Assembly (NCBI GenBank): GCA_013151705.1
Contig: JAADHT010000022.1
Span: 1 to 6,499 of the forward strand
DNA length: 6,499 nucleotides
Direction: 5' to 3'
Source: Kiritimatiellota bacterium
GTDB taxonomy: Bacteria > Verrucomicrobiota > Lentisphaeria > Victivallales > JAADHT01
Of the stretch, positions 1 to 4,542 are shown piece after piece. The notes below the pieces were generated by a model. It was not told where the DNA came from. It saw nothing but the letters and a program-made list of their open reading frames with translations, and searched no databases. The position numbers and the translations under genes were made by a program. Positions within the stretch are counted from its first letter, which is position 1. The number at the start of each line of letters is the position of its first letter.

Positions 1-290
1 TATCGCTTTATTTGAAAAGCTTCGTGGATTTGAACATTTGGGGGCTTTTGTGGATAGCTCTTCCAGTAGTTCTGATTTTGAATTTCAGGGTTTTGAAAGA
101 GAAATACGCATTGGCTATGTGGGCTTTGCTGTCCGCGCAAATCGCGGTTTACTTTTCAGCGTTCATAATTTCTCCATGGTCTCCGGGCTTCCTGGCCGGC
201 ATGGCGTTGGAGAGAATACTGTTGCACGCGACTCCGGCAGTCGTATATCTAATAGCCTTTCACATCAACGGTCGCCATATTCATTCTTGA
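1..290 (+). CDS. C-terminal part of a polytopic membrane protein, probable GT-C type glycosyltransferase (5' partial)
   Basis: The reading frame is open from the window edge (first full codon at 3) to a TGA at 288-290, so only about 95 residues are visible. TTG at 12 is merely the first start-like codon; the true start lies upstream. Two or three hydrophobic segments are visible: IWGLLWIALPVVLILNF, then ALLSAQIAVYFSAFII, then a tail near TPAVVYLIAFHI. The last loop reads SPW...GMALERILLHATPA, which resembles the C-terminal loop and helix of bacterial dolichyl-phosphate-mannose-mannosyltransferase-like (GT39/ArnT-like) proteins, where a short polar loop precedes a 'xxxLDRLLLHxxP' helix. Such enzymes move a lipid-linked sugar to an extracytoplasmic acceptor. 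The catalytic N-terminal loop is outside the window, so function is inferred from membrane topology and this weak motif. Its 3' end overlaps the convergent zinc-ribbon gene by 26 bp. Confidence 0.6.
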   Translation, partial: SLYLKSFVDLNIWGLLWIALPVVLILNFRVLKEKYALAMWALLSAQIAVYFSAFIISPWSPGFLAGMALERILLHATPAVVYLIAFHINGRHIHS

Positions 291-708
291 ATTCCGACAC
301 GGTCATCGGATTGACGTTTTTCTCCTCGTTGCAATTAGGGCATCTACTAGTTCTAGTCGTAAACTGGAACTTTTGCATAGTGTTTTTCATTTTAGCGAGG
401 TCTGGCTTGGAGTCAAGTATATAATATTCGTATTTACAGGAGCCGCACTTCCAAGCGAGCCCCACCGGGCCGCCGCATTCGCGGCATTTGTATATACCGG
501 AACTTATGTCGATAATTCTCTGAAGATCGACGTATTTGCATTTTTTGCAGATAACCACGCGAATCGCTCCGGGCGGTGGAGGCTTGGGTTGATGGGTCAA
601 ATTGTATATCAGGATCGAACCTGAAATCAAAATCAGAATCGACATGATCGCAATGTTTCTTCTTTTTCCGTCAGTCCAAATATAGAGCCCGATTTCTTTG
701 ATGTCCAT
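265..708 (-). CDS. Small single-pass membrane protein with two zinc ribbons (four CxxC motifs)
   Basis: This 147-residue protein is not a family I can name. The start at 708 is chosen because AAGGAA sits a few bases upstream; an in-frame ATG at 783 has no ribosome binding site. The order is: a short charged N-terminus with GKRRN, one membrane helix at about residues 18-36, a proline-rich linker (41-46), then a cysteine-rich domain. The motifs are C54-KK-C57, C75-RE-C78, C88-GS-C91 and C123-PN-C126. This spacing fits two consecutive zinc ribbons, each built from two CxxC knuckles. The positive charges before the helix suggest an inside N-terminus and ribbons outside the cytoplasm, but this is uncertain. 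The gene follows the LamG pseudopilin on the same strand after a 160-bp gap with no evident terminator, so co-transcription is possible. A role in zinc binding or protein contact in the envelope is inference only. Confidence 0.8.
   Translation of the reverse strand: MDIKEIGLYIWTDGKRRNIAIMSILILISGSILIYNLTHQPKPPPPGAIRVVICKKCKYVDLQRIIDISSGIYKCRECGGPVGLAWKCGSCKYEYYILDSKPDLAKMKNTMQKFQFTTRTSRCPNCNEEKNVNPMTVSEFKNEYGDR
300..321 (+). terminator. Weak candidate intrinsic terminator after the partial membrane gene
   Basis: A short hairpin with arms GTCA (302-305) and TGAC (312-315) and a 6-nt loop is followed by G and a run of five T (317-321). It lies about 10 nt after the stop of the upstream + strand gene. 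The stem is only 4 bp (5 if C300 pairs with G316 across a bulged G301), so it is weak. It also lies inside the coding region of the convergent zinc-ribbon gene, so it could be coincidence. Confidence 0.2.
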
Positions 709-868
709 ACGCTTCCTTGTTTTTATACACCTGAATCGTTTCGGTACGCCAAACCGGTGCCGATTATCGAGACGCACGATCATTTTCAGGCGGTGTCAAA
801 CCGATCCCGGAAATCTAATCACATTCCTCCGGCTTTACGCGTCGCTGGGAGTGCGAGTGGCATCCAAG

Positions 869-1960
869 TCACTCTTTTCCCATATCATAGTGCTGTACGA
901 TTTCGCTGTCCTTCAACGCTCTTTTGTAAACCAGAAGCTCGTCCATCTTCCCTTGGAAGTTGAATTTGATGGCCATCTCGTTCGCCAAGCTGGGATCGTT
1001 CGGGTCGTAAGTGTCCGGATCCCAGTATTTTCTGTAGACTCCAGCCGCTCCCAATATGAACGGTACCCGCATGTCGATGCAAGGTTGGTATCCCGTCGCT
1101 GTCGCTGTTTGCGGATTCTCGTTTGTGGTGTCGACGTAATCTCCGAGGGGTTGCCCATTGATGAAAGCGGTTATCTCGCCCGTGGGTTTGCCTTGGGCGT
1201 CCATACCAGTGGCTTTGTATCTTAGGGCGAAATGAACCCAGCCTGCTTTGTCGAAATCCACATCGGTATTCGTCCATGTGCCACAGGTTGTGAAAACATC
1301 GATGTCGAAAGAGCCCTGCCCGAAGGAGCCGGCGTAAGGATTGTAGTACATGTCGTATTGAGCCGCGGCGTCGCTCGCGGTTCCCCAGAGGGATTTCGAG
1401 AAAATGGTGTCGCCAAACCCCAATTTGTCGAATTTCACCCAACACAGAATGGTAAACCCGGTATATGGCGTGAAGTCTATGGCGTTTGTCGTTGGAATCA
1501 ACACATAAGTGTCGCTTCCATTGAATTGTAGAGCCCATTTGAATCTGCCGAATCTGCCCGCGCGGACCCATTCGAAATTGTGGGCGCCCCCGTTTTTGTT
1601 TCTGAGATACCCATTGTACAATTTAGGAGTGAATCCTTCGGAACTGGTGCCGATGCTGGAATTCACCAGAACGTCGCCTGGAGATTCGGCGCTCAAGGGA
1701 TTGTTGGAGTTCCCCTGGAAGTTGAAGTTGATCAGACAGTCCGGGTCGTTGCTGGCGGAACGGTTGAATTGAAGCCAACGCACATATTTCGCCTGGGTTT
1801 TCGCTTCTTTGAGGTAAGGAAGCAGGAGCGCGGCCATAATGGCGATGATGATCATCGTCATCATTATCTCCACCAAAGTGAACCTCGCCGTCCGGAATTT
1901 GGAACACGATGATTCCGATTCGCTGTCGGGCCCCCTGAACGATTGCTGCGGCTTTCTCAT
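869..1960 (-). CDS. Prepilin-like (type II secretion pseudopilin-type) protein with C-terminal LamG-like domain
   Basis: This 363-residue protein starts at an ATG preceded by GGAGGTG at good spacing. Residues 27-50 form a type IV prepilin helix: F27-TLVE31 followed by a Met/Ile/Ala-rich hydrophobic stretch ending LLLPYL, with the conserved Glu at +5. The residue before Phe27 is Arg26, not the usual Gly, so processing by a class III prepilin peptidase is doubtful. The leader is long and polar (Ser/Glu rich). Residues about 77-360 look like a concanavalin A/LamG jelly-roll domain: ALQFNG near 143-148, FTILCWVKF at 169-177, WVHFALRY at 241-248, ITAFINGQPLG at 263-273, and the closing GKMDELLVYKRALKDSEI at 337-354. 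An Asp-rich stretch (DPDTYDPNDP, 314-323) could bind calcium. A surface or periplasmic carbohydrate- or matrix-binding pseudopilin is the best reading. It is transcribed divergently from the ECF sigma gene. Confidence 0.93.
   Translation of the reverse strand: MRKPQQSFRGPDSESESSCSKFRTARFTLVEIMMTMIIIAIMAALLLPYLKEAKTQAKYVRWLQFNRSASNDPDCLINFNFQGNSNNPLSAESPGDVLVNSSIGTSSEGFTPKLYNGYLRNKNGGAHNFEWVRAGRFGRFKWALQFNGSDTYVLIPTTNAIDFTPYTGFTILCWVKFDKLGFGDTIFSKSLWGTASDAAAQYDMYYNPYAGSFGQGSFDIDVFTTCGTWTNTDVDFDKAGWVHFALRYKATGMDAQGKPTGEITAFINGQPLGDYVDTTNENPQTATATGYQPCIDMRVPFILGAAGVYRKYWDPDTYDPNDPSLANEMAIKFNFQGKMDELLVYKRALKDSEIVQHYDMGKE
948..970. repeat. Direct repeat copy 1 (end of the LamG domain)
   Basis: This 23-bp stretch matches 1710-1732 at 21 of 23 positions in the same orientation. 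It encodes the I-K-FNFQG-K segment near residues 331-338 of the LamG pseudopilin, just before the closing strand of the domain. The two copies are 762 bp apart, exactly 254 codons, so they are in the same reading frame. Confidence 0.6.
1710..1732. repeat. Direct repeat copy 2 (start of the LamG domain)
   Basis: This is the partner of the copy at 948-970, differing at 2 of 23 positions. It encodes the I-N-FNFQG-N segment at residues 77-84, right after the prepilin helix region. Together the copies bracket the lectin domain. A similar first and last beta strand could explain the protein match, but codon identity is also high. Confidence 0.6.
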
Positions 1961-1990
1961 TTTGACACCTCCATTTTCTATTGACGAGTA

Positions 1991-2019
1991 AATCTACAAC
2001 GATCAACGAAAACAATCAA
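1991..2019 (-). promoter_or_regulatory. Candidate sigma-70-type promoter of the LamG pseudopilin gene
   Basis: Read on the minus strand, TTGATT (2019-2014) and TAGATT (1996-1991) are separated by exactly 17 bp, each matching 4 of 6 consensus positions. Transcription would begin near 1983-1985 and give a leader of about 25 nt containing the GGAGGTG ribosome binding site. Position and spacing fit well, but the hexamers are only moderate matches. Confidence 0.4.
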
Positions 2020-2076
2020 GCGATTATTGCGTTGAATTTCACTTTTTTTAATTTTCAGAGCCTTGTCGAACGTGAT

Positions 2077-2415
2077 TTAGCCATATTCATATCGAACTTG
2101 CGCAAATTCTTCCTGCGCTACGTTCATCCATCCCTTGTAAATCGTATCAAGCATTTTATGTGCCATAGAGCACGGGATTGATATATATTGTCATCCACTA
2201 GAGCCAATTGCAAAAGTCTTTGATTCTCATATTCTCCTTACCCAGGCCGTTGAATCACGCATAAGCGTATATCACACCACGAAAGAGCTGAATAATCAGA
2301 GCGAGCTCTATGGTCGTTTTTATTTTCAGCATTTTTGTTTCAGGGACAAGGCATGCGATTCACACTTGGGATTTTCTCGTTTTTGATAAACTATTTCCCA
2401 TATTGTTTGAATCAT
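2077..2415 (-). pseudogene. Possible decayed gene: consecutive short protein-like frames in the divergent intergenic region
   Basis: There is no intact gene of ordinary size between 1961 and 2522. On the minus strand several short frames follow one another: 2415-2326 (29 aa, begins MIQTIWEIVYQKRENPK), 2332-2255 (25 aa, begins MLKIKTTIELALIIQL), continuing in the same frame past a TGA to FNGLGKEN and MRIKDFCNWL, and 2166-2077 (29 aa, contains MLDTIYKGWMNVAQEEF). The first two overlap by 7 nt (ATGCTGA). They could be pieces of one gene of about 110 codons broken by frameshifts and a stop, or real micro-ORFs. AT-rich sequence easily yields such frames by chance, and only the inner ATG at 2230 has a good AAGGAG site. 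No family is recognised. Confidence 0.2.
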
Positions 2416-2474
2416 TTGCTTTCCGCGCTAGTTTTAGGGGCCTAGCCGATATTTTCGTGGAATTGGCTCTAATG
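2196..2474. repeat. Long-range inverted repeat, 14-bp arms (13/14), about 280 bp end to end
   Basis: The left arm 2196-2209 reads CACTAGAGCCAATT. The right arm 2461-2474 is its reverse complement with one mismatch; the inner 11 bp are perfect. With GAGCCAATT taken as the terminal repeat, both ends are flanked by TA, as expected of TA-targeting small elements (IS630/Tc1-mariner-derived MITEs). No transposase is encoded inside and no longer target duplication is seen. A chance match in a region of this size is uncommon but not excluded. The element, if real, fills most of the gap upstream of the sigma gene. Confidence 0.3.
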
Positions 2475-2492
2475 TAATAAATTCATTATTTC

Positions 2493-2521
2493 GGGAACAA
2501 TAACAAAAAAGAGTTGTCTAG
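2493..2521 (+). promoter_or_regulatory. RpoE-like ECF promoter motif abutting the sigma factor start codon
   Basis: GGGAACAA (2493-2500) is followed after 15 bp by GTCTAG (2516-2521). This matches the layout of the classical sigma-E promoter (GGAACTT, 15-16 bp, GTCnAA). The -10 element ends one base before the ATG at 2523, so a start site 6-8 nt further on would fall inside the gene. Either the motif is accidental, it acts as an autoregulatory binding site, or translation begins downstream, for example at the in-frame GTG at 2535. Confidence 0.25.
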
Positions 2522-2522
2522 C

Positions 2523-3122
2523 ATGAGTGAGAACGTGAAAGAGCGTGATTTCGAATTGATAGAGCGTTTCACGACGGGAAACGCCGGCGCTTTTGAGAGG
2601 CTCGTTGAGTTGTACGCTGCCAGAGCCTATCAGATAGCTTATGGTTTGCTTGGGAACAGGCAGGATGCCGAGGAGGTTGTGCAAGACGCTTTTTTGAAGG
2701 CGCACAAGAAACTGCCGGAATTCCGGGGTGATTCAAGTTTCTCGACTTGGTTCTACCGCATCATAACCAATCTGTCGCGCAACAGATACCATTGGAACCG
2801 TCGACGCGGAGCGGAGGTGAACATCAGTATGTCAGCGTCTTTTTCGGATGACGCGGACGCCAAATTGGAAATGGAGATACCCGACAAGGCTTTGAATCCT
2901 CAAGTTCTACTTCAGAGGAAAGAAACCGAATCGGCCTTGGAGCGTTCTTTGAGAGCCTTGCCGGAAAACTTGAGAGAGGTTTTGGTGCTCAGGCACACCG
3001 AGGAGATGTCCTATGCGGAAATGGCTTCAATGTTGGGGTGCGAGCTTGGCACCGTCAAATCAAGGTTGGCGCGGGCTAGAGAGGTTTTGAGGAAAAACTA
3101 TTACGCGACTGACGCTGGTTGA
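2523..3122 (+). CDS. ECF-type RNA polymerase sigma factor (sigma-70 family, RpoE-like)
   Basis: This 199-residue protein has a typical ECF length and layout. Sigma region 2 spans about residues 21-93 (AFERLVELY, then DAEEVVQDAFLKAHKKL and FRGDSSFSTWFYRIITNLSRNR). A poorly conserved acidic linker (100-130) follows, then region 4 at about 134-190 with SLRALPENLREVLVLRH and the helix-turn-helix MSYAEMASMLGCELGTVKSR. It directs RNA polymerase to a dedicated promoter set. ATG at 2523 is preferred over TTG at 2514; only a weak AAGAG lies upstream, 9 nt away. The anti-sigma gene follows after 14 bp, and its ribosome binding site begins at the sigma stop codon, so the pair forms an operon. Activity is expected to be held by that anti-sigma factor. 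The exact ECF group and signal cannot be read from the sequence. Confidence 0.95.
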   Translation: MSENVKERDFELIERFTTGNAGAFERLVELYAARAYQIAYGLLGNRQDAEEVVQDAFLKAHKKLPEFRGDSSFSTWFYRIITNLSRNRYHWNRRRGAEVNISMSASFSDDADAKLEMEIPDKALNPQVLLQRKETESALERSLRALPENLREVLVLRHTEEMSYAEMASMLGCELGTVKSRLARAREVLRKNYYATDAG

Positions 3123-3136
3123 GGTGGAATTGAAAA

Positions 3137-4021
3137 ATGAAAGATGACAAAAGAGAATCTGGCGACGATCTTCATTGCCCCTCCCGGGAGGCTTTGAGCG
3201 CCTATTTCGACGGCGAGGCGCCAGATGCCTCTTCGATCGCCGAGCATTTGGACGAGTGCCCTGAATGCTCGGAGCGATTGAAATATTTCGCGGGACTCGC
3301 GGCTGATTTGAAATCCGAATTCCAGAAGCGTTCCGATGAAACTTTCACGCGGAACCTTCCAAACGTTTTGCGGCGGAAAATCCGAAAGAACGCTTCCGCG
3401 CGGAGCACGCCTTTTCCCTTGTTTTTGAAGGTCGCCGCCATGTTCGCCGCCGCGGCCGTCGTCATCATCTCTCTCATTAGTGAAAATCCAAACGACGAGC
3501 CCTCCGTTTCTCCACCATCCAAATCGATTGATCCGATTGTTTTTCTAGGAGATGGGCTTGAGCCGGACAAGGGACGTTTGACCTTTTTGCCGGTTCCATC
3601 GGATACGACCTTATTCGAGTCTCCACCGATCAACGCTTCCGATTTGACTCCGGTCGCCACGGCGCGTCATACCGATTCTCGGGCCTCGAGCTTTCCAACG
3701 AAAAACGCTCCCGCCGAAAATCCCGAATCGATCACCCGAAGCGTGCGCCAGACTTGGAGCGTAGCCAATCTGGAATCGGCAATTGTGAAATTCAAAAAGG
3801 CTGTTCCGGTGAAAGCCAAATTGTCGGAGCGCCGCGACGGCGGCGGAAATCTGATTTTGAACGTGGTGTTGACGAAAAAAGAGCTCGCCGAACTGGTCAG
3901 GAAATGCGCTGACGCCGGATTTGACCTTCTTTCTCCAGCGCAACCGCAACCCGAGCAAAGGATTTTCAGGGGGGATTCCACCTCTAAAGTCTCCTACACA
4001 GCGGTGCTTGTGCCCAAATAG
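3137..4021 (+). CDS. Zinc-binding (ZAS) transmembrane anti-sigma factor with large extracytoplasmic domain
   Basis: This 294-residue protein starts at an ATG preceded by GAGGTGG. The N-terminal domain carries the zinc-binding anti-sigma signature: C14, the LSAYFDGE helix (20-27) and H37-LDE-C41-PE-C44. Such domains hold the partner ECF sigma factor inactive at the membrane. One membrane helix lies at about residues 94-114 (Ala/Val/Ile rich, preceded by Arg/Lys), placing the N-terminus in the cytoplasm. Beyond it is a long low-complexity Ser/Pro/Thr region (115-200), then a compact basic domain (203-294) with NLESAIVKFKKAVPVKAKL and LTKKELAELVRKCADAGFDLL. I do not recognise this last domain; it may be the signal-sensing part or the site of regulated proteolysis. 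Co-transcription with the sigma gene is supported by the 14-bp gap. No convincing terminator is seen after it. Confidence 0.93.
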   Translation: MKDDKRESGDDLHCPSREALSAYFDGEAPDASSIAEHLDECPECSERLKYFAGLAADLKSEFQKRSDETFTRNLPNVLRRKIRKNASARSTPFPLFLKVAAMFAAAAVVIISLISENPNDEPSVSPPSKSIDPIVFLGDGLEPDKGRLTFLPVPSDTTLFESPPINASDLTPVATARHTDSRASSFPTKNAPAENPESITRSVRQTWSVANLESAIVKFKKAVPVKAKLSERRDGGGNLILNVVLTKKELAELVRKCADAGFDLLSPAQPQPEQRIFRGDSTSKVSYTAVLVPK

Positions 4022-4055
4022 GCGGCACTCGAGAAGCTTTAGACTTTCATTCGCG

Positions 4056-4440
4056 TTAGGTTAAGTCGGGATCGACGGTGTCGTCCAGGGAGTCCCCCTC
4101 TTTGATGGCTTGTTGGATTCATGCTGCTGTTTGGTTGTGATCGGTTGATTTGGAACGTGTCGGTGGATAGGCGCGCGAAGCCAGGAGAAGATGATCTCAA
4201 TATCTCGGCACTTCGTATTTTTTCCAGTTCTTCTTTATGATCTTTATCTTGGCGGCGGAATTGTCTAAATTGTTTAAACACTCCTTCCCTTTCTCATTGA
4301 GAGAGACGACTTCTCTCTTCCACTCGCTGTCAACGCATACGCGATCCGCAATTCCAAAGGCATGGAATTCGAATCGACCAACGAGTTGACGGTCAGAAAA
4401 GAAAAACAGGATATTCGGTAATATCGGTAAATTCTAGATT
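4056..4440 (-). pseudogene. Probable decayed protein-coding gene, family unknown
   Basis: The stretch 4022-4542 has no intact gene. On the minus strand one frame reads convincingly as protein from about 4430 to a TAA at 4058-4056, interrupted by two TGA codons (4199-4197 and 4121-4119). Readable segments are FEFHAFGIADRVCVDSEW, KREVVSLNEKGKECLNNLD, IKIIKKNWKKYEVPRY, then DHLLLASRAYPPTRSSKST, and after the second stop IQQAIKEGDSLDDTVDPDL. Each stop could come from a CGA or TGG codon by one change. Upstream, a second frame (NLEFTDITEYPVFLF) would join it through a T-rich frameshift near 4410, and no start codon or ribosome site is found. Codons in the central part are purine-first, as in real genes. 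It lies about 100 bp downstream of the DUF58 gene on the same strand, so it may be a dead former operon member. TGA recoding is unlikely because neighbouring genes end with TGA. Confidence 0.35.
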
Positions 4441-4542
4441 GGTTCGAGTGCGAGGACTTTCCGAATGCGAGGGCTACCGCCAGCCCCCCACGCTGACCTC
4501 CGACCGCACATAAAGTTATGGCGGGGGACGACTGGTTTTCTC

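Noticed and set aside
709..760. Promoter in front of the zinc-ribbon gene (TTGGCG with TATAAA)
   Set aside because: The spacing is 19 bp and the -10 would place the transcript start in the ribosome binding site, so it is unlikely to work.
709..783. Upstream extension of the zinc-ribbon protein to ATG 783
   Set aside because: No ribosome binding site precedes 783, whereas 708 has AAGGAA at good spacing; the extra residues are basic and precede an otherwise normal N-terminus.
1623..2015. Minus-strand frame overlapping the pseudopilin start, with an Asp/His-rich stretch
   Set aside because: The DDDDHH pattern is the frame-shifted reading of the Met/Ile codons of the prepilin helix; the pseudopilin frame is clearly the real one.
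1981..2181. Plus-strand reading frame of 66 codons in the intergenic region
   Set aside because: TTG start without a ribosome binding site, no recognisable domain, and it overlaps the pseudopilin promoter region on the other strand.
2514..2522. TTG start for the sigma factor
   Set aside because: It adds only three residues and is a weaker start codon; the ATG at 2523 is the more natural choice.
3202..3981. Minus-strand open frames across the anti-sigma gene
   Set aside because: They mirror a well supported plus-strand gene with a ZAS motif and membrane helix; no domains or ribosome sites are seen in the mirrored frames.
4069..4105. Terminator for the sigma/anti-sigma operon
   Set aside because: Small hairpins (CGAC-GGT-GTCG and AGGG...CCCT) are present, but no proper T-run follows and they overlap the probable decayed gene.
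4056..4440. TGA recoding (as Gly or Trp) to explain the interrupted frame
   Set aside because: The sigma factor, LamG pseudopilin, zinc-ribbon and DUF58 genes all end at TGA in sensible positions, so TGA is a normal stop here.
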